A DNA stretch of 64,000 nucleotides from Clostridia bacterium (lineage in GTDB: Bacteria > Bacillota > Clostridia > Oscillospirales > Acutalibacteraceae), in contig JAKSQK010000001.1 in assembly GCA_024404145.1 (NCBI GenBank), positions 62,001 through 126,000 on the forward strand. The letters are read 5' to 3'. Under the pieces are notes generated by a model, which was not told the origin of the DNA, made no database searches, and saw only the letters and a list, made by a program, of their open reading frames with translations. This document shows, piece by piece, positions 17,188 to 25,536 of the stretch (position 1 is the first letter of the stretch; each line of letters opens with the position of its first letter). A program made the position numbers and the translations under genes.

Positions 17188-17787
17188 ATGACTATGGTAT
17201 GTCTTGATATGGAAGGCGTTTTGGTGCCTGAAATATGGATTGAAGTTGCAAAGGAGACGGGTATTGAGGAACTGAAAAAAACAACTCGTGATGAGCCCGA
17301 TTATGATAAACTTATGAAATATCGTATTGATATTCTCAATAAGCATAATTTGAGTATCGAAAAGATACAGAGTATAATTGCAAAAATCGAACTTATGGAC
17401 GGTGCAAAAGAATTTCTTGATAAACTGAGAGAAATTACAAATGTTGTTATTATAAGCGATACATTTGAGCAGTTTCTAAAGCCAATTGCGAAAAAACTTA
17501 ATTGGCCTACTATTATTTGCAATAATTTGGTAATAGATGAAAACGGCAAGGTTATCGATTATAAAATGCGTTGCGACCAAACAAAACTTACAACGGTTAA
17601 TGCTTTCCATACCATCGGAATTGAAACAATAGCTTCGGGTGATAGTTATAACGATATCGGTATGATAAAGAACAGCAAAGCCGGTTTCTTGTTTAAGTCA
17701 ACCGAGAAGATTAAAAGCGAATATCCAGAGATTAAAGCGCTCGAAACTTATGATGAGTTGTTTAGCGAAATAAAGAAGGCGCTTTAA
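17188..17787 (+). CDS. thrH: phosphoserine phosphatase / homoserine phosphotransferase (ThrH type)
   Basis: A 199-residue HAD-superfamily enzyme matching ThrH. ThrH of Pseudomonas removes phosphate from phosphoserine and can pass it to homoserine. HAD motifs: CLDMEGVLVPE (D-x-D-like DME, motif I), VIISDTF (motif II Ser/Thr), and SGDSYNDIGM (motif IV), with a cap between. The DMEGVLVPEIW signature separates ThrH from SerB, which has DxDxT. It starts 12 bases after the dac gene. Whether it supplies serine, threonine or both is not decided by the sequence. Confidence 0.85.
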   Translation: MTMVCLDMEGVLVPEIWIEVAKETGIEELKKTTRDEPDYDKLMKYRIDILNKHNLSIEKIQSIIAKIELMDGAKEFLDKLREITNVVIISDTFEQFLKPIAKKLNWPTIICNNLVIDENGKVIDYKMRCDQTKLTTVNAFHTIGIETIASGDSYNDIGMIKNSKAGFLFKSTEKIKSEYPEIKALETYDELFSEIKKAL

Positions 17788-17805
17788 TACATATTTAGGA
17801 ATAAA

Positions 17806-17847
17806 CCTCCCGTTCTTTGAGATAATAAGAGCGGGAGGAATTTTTTT
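17806..17847 (+). terminator. terminator hairpin that contains the ldhA ribosome-binding site
   Basis: A 12-bp stem (17806-17817 with 17827-17838, one G-T pair) and 9-base loop, followed by AATTTTTTT. The 3' arm holds GGGAGG, the Shine-Dalgarno of the TTG start at 17846. It can end thrH transcription and hide the ldhA site at once. Confidence 0.75.
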
Positions 17848-18829
17848 GAAAACAATAGCTTTTTTTGATGCAAAACCCTATGATAAGTTGAGTTTTGCGA
17901 ATCATTTTGACGAGGATATAAACATTCGTTTTTTCGAGAATAAGCTCAATGAAGATACAGTTAGTATGGCGGCTTGTTGCGACGGAGTTTGCGCATTTGT
18001 CAACGATGATATAAACAAAACGGTAATAGATAAACTAAGCGATTACGGAGTCGGAATTATCGCAATGAGATGCGCGGGATACAATAATGTAGACCTTAAA
18101 TCGGCAAGAGGCAGAGTAAGTGTTGTAAGGGTACCTGCCTATTCGCCACATGCCATTGCGGAACATTCAATGGGTATGATTTTAACCCTTAACCGAAAAC
18201 TGCATAAGGCATATATCAGAACAAGAGACCATAATTTTTCCCTTGAAGGACTTTGCGGATATGATTTATTCGGCAAAACGGTCGGAATTATCGGAACCGG
18301 AAAAATAGGGTCTGTTTTTGCCGATATATGTAAAGGATTCGGAATGAATATAATAGGGTATGACCCGATAGAAAACGACGAATTTTGCGGAGAATATACC
18401 GAACTCCAAGAACTGTTTTCAAATAGTGATATTATATCTCTTCATTGTCCGTTAACAAAAGAAAACCGAAATATAATCTGTAAAAAAACGATAAATAAAA
18501 TGAAAAAAGGCGTTTGCATTATAAATACTTCAAGAGGTCAACTTGTAAACACCGATGATTTGATAGACGGAATAAAATCAGGGCAGATAGGCGCCGCAGG
18601 TCTTGATGTATATGAGGAAGAAACTGAGGTTTTTTTCGAAGATATGTCGCAAGAGGTCATAAAGGACGATACTCTCTTAACGCTTATTTCAATGCCAAAT
18701 GTTTTGGTAACATCTCATCAGGCATTTTTAACGGGCGAAGCGCTCGACGGCATTGCGAAAACCACAATGGCGAACCTTAAAGAGTATTTTGGCGGAGAAA
18801 AACTAACAAACGAAGTTGTTGCGAAATAG
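17846..18829 (+). CDS. ldhA: D-2-hydroxyacid dehydrogenase, likely D-lactate dehydrogenase
   Basis: A 327-residue NAD-dependent dehydrogenase of the fermentative LdhA group, reducing pyruvate to D-lactate. Family stretches: RCAGYNNVDLKSA with the substrate Arg region, VVRVPAYSPHAIAEHS, NRKLHKAYIRTRDHNFSLEG, and the NAD loop GIIGTGKIG. The catalytic Arg is in INTSRGQLVNT, Glu in LDVYEEET and His in VTSHQAFLT. TTG start with GGGAGGA inside the hairpin described separately. It probably regenerates NAD in fermentation. A different 2-hydroxyacid substrate cannot be excluded. Confidence 0.82.
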   Translation: MKTIAFFDAKPYDKLSFANHFDEDINIRFFENKLNEDTVSMAACCDGVCAFVNDDINKTVIDKLSDYGVGIIAMRCAGYNNVDLKSARGRVSVVRVPAYSPHAIAEHSMGMILTLNRKLHKAYIRTRDHNFSLEGLCGYDLFGKTVGIIGTGKIGSVFADICKGFGMNIIGYDPIENDEFCGEYTELQELFSNSDIISLHCPLTKENRNIICKKTINKMKKGVCIINTSRGQLVNTDDLIDGIKSGQIGAAGLDVYEEETEVFFEDMSQEVIKDDTLLTLISMPNVLVTSHQAFLTGEALDGIAKTTMANLKEYFGGEKLTNEVVAK

Positions 18830-18864
18830 GTGGAATTATGTTATAATTATGAACGGTGATAATT

Positions 18865-19527
18865 ATGACAAAGATTTATCTTGTTAGGCATTGCGAAGCC
18901 GAAGGAAATGCAAAAAGACTTTTTCAGGGCAGTATAAACTGCGATGTAACAGAACTTGGCGAAAAGCAGTTGTCTTTTTTAACCCAAAGATTTAAGAATA
19001 TTCGGTTAGATGCGATATATACAAGCCCTTTAATAAGAGCGCAGAAGACTGCTTTTGCCGTTAGAGGCGACCGTTTTATGGATGTTAAAATCGAAAATGA
19101 CCTTCGTGAAATAAATGCGGGAATTTTCGATGGAAAACCGTTTGCCGAATCTTTTACCACCAACGAAAAAATGGCGGATGTTTGGTATAATCATCCTGAG
19201 GATTTTGCCCCCGAAGGCGGAGAGCCGATGCGAGATGCTTATGAAAGAATTTATAATATTGTTATAAAAATTGCCGAAGAAAATCCAAATAAGGTAGTTG
19301 CACTGGCGCTTCACGGCGGAGTCATCCGCTGTCTGCTTACTCGGCTTCAATTCGGCGATATCAAACGGCTAAATGATATGATTTGGTCGGAGAATACTTC
19401 GGTTAGTCTTTTGACCTATGATAACGGCAAACTCACCATTGATTATATGAACGACCATAGCCATATTCCCGATGAATTTTTGCCGGTTAGAAATCGATTA
19501 TCTTCATTTGCAAAGGCGAGACCGTAA
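18865..19527 (+). CDS. histidine phosphatase (phosphoglycerate mutase-like)
   Basis: A 220-residue histidine phosphatase. The phospho-accepting His is in LVRHCEAEGN (the usual RHG is RHC here), the second arginine in IYTSPLIRAQKTA, the acidic residue in REINAGIFDGK, and the second catalytic His in LALHGGVIRCLL. Substrates in this superfamily range from phosphosugars to alpha-ribazole phosphate, so none is assigned. ATG at 18865 follows GGTGAT; a GTG at 18856 lies within that site. It touches ruvX by one base (TAATG). Confidence 0.85.
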   Translation: MTKIYLVRHCEAEGNAKRLFQGSINCDVTELGEKQLSFLTQRFKNIRLDAIYTSPLIRAQKTAFAVRGDRFMDVKIENDLREINAGIFDGKPFAESFTTNEKMADVWYNHPEDFAPEGGEPMRDAYERIYNIVIKIAEENPNKVVALALHGGVIRCLLTRLQFGDIKRLNDMIWSENTSVSLLTYDNGKLTIDYMNDHSHIPDEFLPVRNRLSSFAKARP

Positions 19528-20057
19528 TGATAATAATGGCAGTTGATTTAGGGGTTGCAAGAACGGGTATAGCCGTTTCCGATAAAGACGAAAAATTTGC
19601 TTTCCCGAAAAAAGTTATAACCGAATATAATACCGAAAAGCTTATTTCAAAAATAATTGAAGAAGCCAAAGAATACCAAGCCGAACTTATCGTAGTGGGC
19701 CTTCCTAAAAATATGGACGGGTCGTTAGGTGAGAGGGCGAAAATATGTACCGAAATTGCCGATAAAATAAGAGAACAGGGCTTAATAGAAACGGTAATGT
19801 ATGATGAGCGCTGTACAACTATGGAAGCATATAATCTTCTTGATATGAACGAAACTTTCGGTAAAAAGCGGAAGCAAACGGTTGATGCAGTTGCCGCAAC
19901 GGTAATTTTGGAAGGTTATCTTGCTTTTCTGAAAAACAAGCGCCTTTTTGATGCGCAAAAGGAAACGCTTGATACCTTTTTAAGTACAAAAGCAATAACC
20001 AAAGACCAGTATGATAAAAGTTTGAACGGTCTGAAAGAAAAGATGAATATTGAATAA
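19527..20057 (+). CDS. ruvX: RuvX/YqgF-family Holliday junction resolvase with C-terminal extension
   Basis: An RNase H-fold protein of the YqgF/RuvX family, linked to Holliday junction resolution and to pre-16S rRNA maturation. Seen are MAVDLGVARTGIAVSD (first catalytic Asp), LIVVGLPKNMDGSLGE, and YDERCTTMEA, then DAVAATVILEGYL. At 176 residues it is about 35 longer than typical: the tail has LDTFLSTKAITKDQYDKSL, resembling a SHOCT-like short helical motif. The start overlaps the stop of the phosphatase gene. Confidence 0.85.
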   Translation: MIIMAVDLGVARTGIAVSDKDEKFAFPKKVITEYNTEKLISKIIEEAKEYQAELIVVGLPKNMDGSLGERAKICTEIADKIREQGLIETVMYDERCTTMEAYNLLDMNETFGKKRKQTVDAVAATVILEGYLAFLKNKRLFDAQKETLDTFLSTKAITKDQYDKSLNGLKEKMNIE

Positions 20058-20093
20058 AAAAGCTCTCTAAGGATTATCCTTAGAGAGCTTTTT
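20057..20093. terminator. bidirectional terminator between ruvX and dapB
   Basis: A perfect 17-bp stem with a TTA loop, A-tract on one side and T-tract on the other, between convergent genes; it can serve both. Confidence 0.85.
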
Positions 20094-20101
20094 AATATAA
20101 A

Positions 20102-20854
20102 TCAGAGCGATAAAACATCGTTCATATCATAAAGACCTGTCGGTTGCTTAATAAGAAAATCGGCGGCTTTAAGCGCTCCGCTGACAAAAACTTCTTTTGA
20201 AAAAGCGCTGTGAGAAAGGGTTAAAACCTCATCTTTTCCGGCAAAAATAACATCGTGTTCGCCGACTATCGTTCCGCCTCTAACCGAATGTATACCGATT
20301 TCATTTTTTGAACGCTTTGCCCTTTTGGAATGGCGGTCATATTCATAAACATATTTATCGCTGTTAACTTCGTTTATGGAATTTCCAAGCATAATTGCCG
20401 TTCCCGAAGGAGCATCAATTTTTTGATTATGATGCTTTTCGATAATCTCAACATCAAAAGCATCGCCTAAAACGGTTGAAGCTTTTTTTGCAAGAGAGCA
20501 AAGCAAATTTATCCCGAGCGACATATTTGCGGTAAAAAAAACGGGAATTTCTTTTGAGGCGTTCTTTATTTTTTCGATTTGTTCTGCCGAATATCCGGTA
20601 GTTGCGATAACCGTTGGGATTTTGTTTTTAATTGCAAACTTCAAAAGTCCGTCTAAAACGGAAGGGTTTGAAAAATCAATGATAATATCCGGAATAACGG
20701 TAACATCATTAAAATCGGTAAAAATCGGGAAGTTACCGCAGTCGGTAAAGCGGTCAACTCCGCAAACAACCGAATAGTTGTCGTTAGTTTTAGAATATTC
20801 GGCAATTCTCCTGCCAACCTGACCGAGAGCGCCGGAAATAAGTAATTTTAACAT
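20102..20854 (-). CDS. dapB: 4-hydroxy-tetrahydrodipicolinate reductase
   Basis: Reduces the DapA product with NAD(P)H in lysine and diaminopimelate synthesis. The 250-residue protein shows the N-terminal nucleotide loop ISGALGQVGRRI, DFSNPSV, ATTGYSAEQI, FTANMSLGINLL, and the catalytic stretch EKHHNQKIDAPSGTA, then SVRGGTIVGEHDV. The substrate lysine is in HNQKIDAPSGTA. Last gene of asd-dapA-dapB; 13 bases separate it from dapA. In a spore former the pathway also feeds dipicolinate. Confidence 0.95.
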   Translation of the reverse strand: MLKLLISGALGQVGRRIAEYSKTNDNYSVVCGVDRFTDCGNFPIFTDFNDVTVIPDIIIDFSNPSVLDGLLKFAIKNKIPTVIATTGYSAEQIEKIKNASKEIPVFFTANMSLGINLLCSLAKKASTVLGDAFDVEIIEKHHNQKIDAPSGTAIMLGNSINEVNSDKYVYEYDRHSKRAKRSKNEIGIHSVRGGTIVGEHDVIFAGKDEVLTLSHSAFSKEVFVSGALKAADFLIKQPTGLYDMNDVLSL

Positions 20855-20867
20855 CTTTATTTTTCCT

Positions 20868-21761
20868 TTATTTTTTAATTAAACCCATTTCTATAAGTTT
20901 TGATTTTATGAGTTCTCTGTTATTTTCGGTTACGGGGAAGAGCGGAAGTCTTGTAGGTCCTGCTTCTAAACCGAGTAGATTCATTGCTTCCTTAACCGGA
21001 ACAGGGTTTACATCGCAAAACATAGCATTCATAATGCCGGTCGCTTTAACCTGCATTTCGGTAGCTTTCAATTTATCTCCCGAAAGGTAATTATGGGTTA
21101 AATCGTGCATATAACGGGGCATAATGTTCGATAAAACCGAAATAACACCGATACCGCCGAGCGACATTATGGGAACTGTCTGGTCGTCGTTACCGGAATA
21201 TATATCGAGGTTATCGCCGCAAAGATATTTCGTTTCGGCAACGCTTGATAAATCGCCGTTTGCTTCCTTTACGGCAACTATGTTTTCGTGTTTTGAAAGT
21301 TCTTTGTAGGTAGATGGCTTCATCTGAACACCGGTACGGGAGGGAACATTATAGAGAATAATCGGTTTTCCAACTCTGTCGGCAATATAATTATAATGAG
21401 CCACAAGACCGTTTTGAGAAGTTTTGTTGTAGTAGGGAGTTACCATCAAAAAGGCATCGGCACCGACTTTTTCGGCATCGTTGCAAAGCTCAACCGAATA
21501 AACCGTATCATTACTTCCGGTTCCTGCTATAATCGGAACTCTTCCTGCGGCAGTTTTCGCCGCAATTTCGATAACCTTAACATGTTCGTCATATCGAAGG
21601 GTTGATTTTTCGCCGGTTGTTCCGCAAATAACGAGTCCGTCAACTCCGCCTTCTATCTGTTCGTTTACAAGCGAAGAAAGGCGCTCGAAATTTACTGTTT
21701 TATCATCTTTCATAGGGGTAATCAGCGCCGTTGCGACACCTTCGAAAATTCTTTTTTTCAT
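20868..21761 (-). CDS. dapA: 4-hydroxy-tetrahydrodipicolinate synthase
   Basis: Condenses pyruvate with aspartate semialdehyde, the first step committed to lysine. The 297-residue TIM barrel shows FEGVATALITPM, GTTGEKSTL (Thr-Thr motif), YYNKTSQNGLVAHY, YNVPSRTGVQM (Tyr and Arg), and the Schiff-base lysine in IVAVKEANGD. It sits 22 bases after asd. No lysine-feedback residues were assessed. Confidence 0.96.
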   Translation of the reverse strand: MKKRIFEGVATALITPMKDDKTVNFERLSSLVNEQIEGGVDGLVICGTTGEKSTLRYDEHVKVIEIAAKTAAGRVPIIAGTGSNDTVYSVELCNDAEKVGADAFLMVTPYYNKTSQNGLVAHYNYIADRVGKPIILYNVPSRTGVQMKPSTYKELSKHENIVAVKEANGDLSSVAETKYLCGDNLDIYSGNDDQTVPIMSLGGIGVISVLSNIMPRYMHDLTHNYLSGDKLKATEMQVKATGIMNAMFCDVNPVPVKEAMNLLGLEAGPTRLPLFPVTENNRELIKSKLIEMGLIKK

Positions 21762-21783
21762 AAAGATTTCTCCCTTAAAAAAA

Positions 21784-22866
21784 TTAGTCCATATAACCCT
21801 TTGCAGCTAAAAGTTCAGCGAGAAGAACGGCACCTCCGGCAGCACCTCTTAAAGTATTATGAGAAAGACAAACAAACTTATAGTCATACTGACTGTCTTC
21901 ACGGAGTCTTCCGCAGGAAATAGCCATACCGCCCTCAAGATCACGGTTGAGTTTTGTTTGGGGCATATTGTCTTCCTCAAAATAATTAAGGAACTGCTTC
22001 GGAGCGTGGGGGAGTTCGAGAACTTGCGGTTCACCGCTAAACTCCTTCCAAACTTTAAGAATTTCTTCTTTTGATGGTTTATTCTTAAATGTTACGAAAA
22101 CAGCGGCCATATGTCCGTCAGAAACGGGAACACGCAGACACTGAGCTGTAAATTTAGGACTTTTGGCATTTACGATTTTTCCGTCCTCTATTTTACCCCA
22201 GATTTTAAGCGGTTCAACTTCGCTTTTTTCTTCTTCTCCGCCAATATACGGAATAACATTGTCAATCATTTCAGGCCAACGCTCAAAGGTTTTTCCGGCG
22301 CCGGAAATTGCCTGATATGTACAAACCAAAACCTTATCAACACCGAATTTTTTGTCCAGCGGATAAAGGGCGGGAACATAACTTTGAAGAGAACAGTTTG
22401 ATTTAACTGCGATAAAGCCCTTCTTAGTTCCAAGACGCTTTCTTTGAGCTTCTATAACCTTAATATGTTCGGAGTTGAGTTCGGGAATTACCATCGGAAC
22501 ATCGGCTGTTTTTCTGTTTGCGCTGTTGTTTGAAACAACCGGACATTCACGCTTGGCATACATTTCTTCAAGCGCTAAAATTTCTTCTTTTTTCATATCG
22601 ACTGCGCAGAAAACAAAATCAACTTTTGAAACAACGGTATCAATATCGGCAGTAGCATCGTAAACTGTCATATTTTTTAAGTTTTCGGGTATTTCGCTAG
22701 TCATCGCCCATCTGCCCGAAACGGCTTCGCCGTAAGTTTTACCTGCGCTTCGGCTACTTGCCGCAAGGGCGGTAACGGTAAACTGCGGGTGGTCTGCCAA
22801 AAGGAGGGCAAAGCGCTGACCTACCATACCGGTAACTCCGATAATTCCAACATTGAACTTTTTCAT
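21784..22866 (-). CDS. asd: aspartate-semialdehyde dehydrogenase, archaeal/fungal type
   Basis: Reduces aspartyl phosphate to aspartate semialdehyde with NADPH, ahead of DapA. At 360 residues with VGIIGVTGMVGQRFALLL, VVSNNSANRKTADVPM, IAVKSNCSLQSYVPAL (catalytic Cys in SNCSLQ), and AISGAGKTFERWPE, it matches the archaeal/fungal subgroup used by many Clostridia rather than the E. coli type. ATG at 22866 follows AAATGGTG; an earlier GTG-like reading to 22878 lies in that site. First gene of the operon, with a leader near 198 bases long and structured. Confidence 0.94.
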   Translation of the reverse strand: MKKFNVGIIGVTGMVGQRFALLLADHPQFTVTALAASSRSAGKTYGEAVSGRWAMTSEIPENLKNMTVYDATADIDTVVSKVDFVFCAVDMKKEEILALEEMYAKRECPVVSNNSANRKTADVPMVIPELNSEHIKVIEAQRKRLGTKKGFIAVKSNCSLQSYVPALYPLDKKFGVDKVLVCTYQAISGAGKTFERWPEMIDNVIPYIGGEEEKSEVEPLKIWGKIEDGKIVNAKSPKFTAQCLRVPVSDGHMAAVFVTFKNKPSKEEILKVWKEFSGEPQVLELPHAPKQFLNYFEEDNMPQTKLNRDLEGGMAISCGRLREDSQYDYKFVCLSHNTLRGAAGGAVLLAELLAAKGYMD

Positions 22867-23064
22867 AAAAAACACCATTTCTTTCTTAAAGACACAAACT
22901 GCGATGGAAATTTACCAAAATAATGATTTTTAATCGCATCTGTTTCGGTTGCCGTATAAACGGCGGGATACAGGTGTCTTTATTATTTGTCAGCGTGAAT
23001 TATCACGCCGATTACCTTCGTTTTCTATGTCTCAAAATAACAATTGAAAACTCTTAGTAAATAA
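22867..23064 (-). promoter_or_regulatory. structured 5' leader RNA of the asd-dapA-dapB operon
   Basis: Predicted leader from the promoter at 23071-23099 to asd. Read on minus it folds into a 9-bp hairpin (23003-23011 with 22990-22998) and a three-way junction: closing stem 22974-22981 with 22888-22895 (8 bp perfect), a hairpin arm 22970-22973/22940-22943 capped by GCCGT/ACGGC (22951-22964), and a second arm 22933-22938/22900-22905. No T-tract follows, so control would act on translation. Conserved lysine-riboswitch and T-box words are not seen. A ligand-binding role is inference. Confidence 0.5.
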
Positions 23065-23072
23065 TATATAAT
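23044..23072 (+). promoter_or_regulatory. SigA promoter for queA-tgt
   Basis: TTGAAA at 23044-23049 and TATAAT at 23067-23072, 17-base spacer; overlaps the asd promoter on the other strand. Confidence 0.8.
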
Positions 23073-23099
23073 AATACCATCATATGTAACTTTTGTCAA
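23071..23099 (-). promoter_or_regulatory. SigA promoter for asd-dapA-dapB
   Basis: On minus TTGACA (23094-23099) and TATTAT (23071-23076), 17-base spacer, TGG before the -10. Its -10 overlaps that of the opposite-facing queA promoter by two bases. Confidence 0.8.
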
Positions 23100-23130
23100 A
23101 TTTAATGTTTAGGAAGTACAGTTAAATTAT

Positions 23131-24153
23131 ATGAAAACGAGCGATTTTTATTACGATTTACCCGAAAAGCTGATAGCTCAAACTCCGATAGAGCCGAGAA
23201 ATGCTTCAAGACTTATGCTTTTTAATAAAGCAAATGGAGAAATAAATCACAAGATTTTCAAGGATTTACCCGAATATCTGAAAGAGGGCGACTGCCTTGT
23301 ACTTAACGATACGAGGGTTTTACCGGCTCGGCTATACGGTACGAGAATTGATACCGGCGCCGTAGTTGAATTTGTTTTGTTAAAACAAAAAGACCTTTTA
23401 ACATGGGAAGTTTTGGCAGGTCCGGGCAAGAAAGCAAAAACGGGATATAAATTCAAATTCAGCGATAAACTTTCGTGCGAGGTTACCGATGTTTTGGAGG
23501 ACGGCAACAGAATAATCAAATTTTCCTGTGAGGGAGAGTTTTTCAGTGTTCTTGATGAAGTCGGCCAGATGCCTCTTCCGCCATATATAAAAGCAAAACT
23601 CGAAAATAAAGAGCGCTACCAAACCGTATATTCTAAGGAACTCGGTTCTGCCGCTGCGCCGACGGCAGGGTTGCATTTTACAAAAGAAATGCTTAAAGAC
23701 CTTAAAGAAAAAGGTATAAAAATCGCCTATGTTACCCTTCATGTCGGGCTTGGAACATTTAGGCCCGTAAAGGTTGAAGATATCAAAGAACATCATATGC
23801 ATACCGAACATTATTCGATTTCCGCCGAAACCGCAGAGATTATTAACAATACAAAGAAAAACGGCGGAAGAGTTATCTGCGTTGGTACAACCTCTTGCAG
23901 AACGGTTGAAAGCGCAATGCAGAAATTCGGGGAGATTAAAGAATGTTCTGATGATACGGGAATATTTATTTATCCCGGATATAAATTCAAATGTATGGAT
24001 GCACTGATAACCAATTTTCATCTTCCGGAGAGCACGCTTATTATGCTTGTCAGCGCTTTTGCAGGGTATGAAAATACAATGAATGCATATAAAATTGCCG
24101 TCAAAGAAAAATACAGATTTTTCAGTTTCGGCGATGCGATGTTTATTTCATAG
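23131..24153 (+). CDS. queA: tRNA preQ1(34) S-adenosylmethionine ribosyltransferase-isomerase
   Basis: Transfers and isomerises the ribosyl part of SAM onto preQ1 in tRNA, giving epoxyqueuosine. The 340-residue protein has the family start [36 protein letters not shown], the [10 protein letters not shown] motif, THVGLGTF-like [11 protein letters not shown], and NFHLPEST near the end. The AGGAAG before the start is 15 bases away, longer than ideal, but no nearer site or other start is apparent. Paired with tgt 13 bases downstream. metK downstream supplies SAM. Confidence 0.95.
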   Translation: MKTSDFYYDLPEKLIAQTPIEPRNASRLMLFNKANGEINHKIFKDLPEYLKEGDCLVLNDTRVLPARLYGTRIDTGAVVEFVLLKQKDLLTWEVLAGPGKKAKTGYKFKFSDKLSCEVTDVLEDGNRIIKFSCEGEFFSVLDEVGQMPLPPYIKAKLENKERYQTVYSKELGSAAAPTAGLHFTKEMLKDLKEKGIKIAYVTLHVGLGTFRPVKVEDIKEHHMHTEHYSISAETAEIINNTKKNGGRVICVGTTSCRTVESAMQKFGEIKECSDDTGIFIYPGYKFKCMDALITNFHLPESTLIMLVSAFAGYENTMNAYKIAVKEKYRFFSFGDAMFIS

Positions 24154-24166
24154 AGCAGGAGAAATT

Positions 24167-25297
24167 ATGTATAAATTACAAAAAGAAGAAAATAATGCCA
24201 GAAGAGGAGAATTCCATACCAATAAAGGTATAGTTCAAACACCGGCATTTATGAATGTTGCAACAGCAGGTGCCATAAAGGGTGCCCTTTCGGCAGAAGA
24301 CCTTAAAAACATCGGTTGTCAGGTTATGCTTTCAAATACCTATCATCTTCATATAAGACCGGGCGACCAAGTTGTAAAAGACTGTGGCGGTCTTCATAAG
24401 TTTTCAACATGGAACGGCCCCATTTTAACCGATAGCGGCGGTTTTCAGGTTTTTTCTCTTGCAAAGCTGCGCCATATTGAAGAGGAGGGCGTAACCTTTC
24501 AAAGCCATATCGACGGCAAGAAAATTTTTATGGGACCGGAAGAAAGTATGCAGATACAGTCTAATCTCGGCTCAACCGTTGCGATGGCATTTGATGAATG
24601 CGTTGAAAACCCTGCGCCGTATTCCTATGCAAAATCTTCGTGCGAGAGAACAACGAGATGGCTTAAACGCTGTAAAGACAAAATGAGAGAACTTAATTCT
24701 CTTGAAACAACCGTGAATAAAGAGCAGATGCTTTTCGGTATAAATCAGGGTTGTACATATAATGACCTTCGTATAGACCATATGAAAGAAATCGCCGAAC
24801 TTGACCTTGACGGTTATGCCGTCGGCGGACTTGCCGTAGGGGAAGAAACCGAAGTTATGTATGATGTTTTAGAGCATGTAACTCCCGTTATGCCGAAAGA
24901 TAAAATCAGATATTTGATGGGTGTCGGAACACCTGCAAATATACTTAACGGAGTAGAGCGAGGCATTGATTTGTTTGATTGCGTTATGCCGAGCCGAAAT
25001 GCAAGGCACGGCCATTTGTTTACATCTGTCGGAATTATAAATATAAACAACGAAAAATATAAATATGATATGACCCCCATTGACGAAAACTGTGGCTGTC
25101 CGGTATGCAAACGGTACAGTAAGGCGTATATAAGGCACCTTCTGAAAAGCGGTGAAATGCTTTCTCAGCGCCTTCTTGTTATGCATAATTTATGGTTTTA
25201 TAATCACCTTATGGAAGATATCAGAAATGCTCTCGATAACGGAACCTTTGCCGAGTTCAAAAAGGAAAAGGAAGAAATCTATGCGAAGCGCATTTAA
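24167..25297 (+). CDS. tgt: tRNA-guanine transglycosylase
   Basis: Exchanges guanine-34 for preQ1 in tRNAs with GUN anticodons; one likely substrate, tRNA-Tyr(GUA), is in this window. At 376 residues it shows TPAFMNVATAGAIKG, SNTYHLHIRPG, LTDSGGFQVFSL with the catalytic Asp region, FDCVMPSRNARHG with the nucleophile Asp, and the zinc site CGCPVCKRYSKAY. ATG at 24167 with AGGAGAA upstream; an in-frame start at 24083 would run into queA and is rejected. Confidence 0.95.
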   Translation: MYKLQKEENNARRGEFHTNKGIVQTPAFMNVATAGAIKGALSAEDLKNIGCQVMLSNTYHLHIRPGDQVVKDCGGLHKFSTWNGPILTDSGGFQVFSLAKLRHIEEEGVTFQSHIDGKKIFMGPEESMQIQSNLGSTVAMAFDECVENPAPYSYAKSSCERTTRWLKRCKDKMRELNSLETTVNKEQMLFGINQGCTYNDLRIDHMKEIAELDLDGYAVGGLAVGEETEVMYDVLEHVTPVMPKDKIRYLMGVGTPANILNGVERGIDLFDCVMPSRNARHGHLFTSVGIININNEKYKYDMTPIDENCGCPVCKRYSKAYIRHLLKSGEMLSQRLLVMHNLWFYNHLMEDIRNALDNGTFAEFKKEKEEIYAKRI

Positions 25298-25314
25298 TCT
25301 GCTCTAATTGAGGG

Positions 25315-25343
25315 TTGACAAATCTTTTATTTGTGATAATATA
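25315..25343 (+). promoter_or_regulatory. promoter for metK
   Basis: TTGACA at 25315-25320, followed by an AT-rich -10 region (TAATAT at 25337-25342, 16-base spacer; other registers possible). It precedes the SAM-I aptamer. Confidence 0.6.
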
Positions 25344-25366
25344 TATTAAGAAAAGTTAATAAATTT

Positions 25367-25516
25367 CCTTATCAAGAGTGGTGGAGGGTACAGGCCCGTT
25401 GAAACCCGACAACCTGATTTTTCATTAAATCAAGGTGCCAAATCCTGCGGTAAAATCCGAAAGATGAGGTCTCTAAAAGTTTGAGCCGTCTTTTTGGAGA
25501 CGGCTTTTAGTTTTAT
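25367..25516 (+). promoter_or_regulatory. SAM-I (S-box) riboswitch with terminator, upstream of metK
   Basis: The P1 stem pairs CCTTATC (25367-25373) with GATGAGG (25463-25469). Between lie the S-box words AAGAGTGGTGGAGGG, GAAACCCGACAACC, AAGGTGCCAAATCCTGC and CCGAAAGATGAGG. An expression platform follows: terminator stem AGCCGTCT (25484-25491)/AGACGGCT (25498-25505) then TTTAGTTTT, and a competing antiterminator from GTCTCTAAAAG (25469-25479) with 25490-25501. SAM binding should favour termination, lowering MetK when SAM is plentiful. Known family, read directly. Confidence 0.93.
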
Positions 25517-25536
25517 TATGAAAAAGGAGAATAAAA

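Noticed and set aside
22867-23064. Lysine riboswitch or T-box before asd
   Set aside because: The conserved L-box words (AGAGG, GAAAGG region) and the T-box word TGGNACC are not seen; described instead as an unclassified leader.
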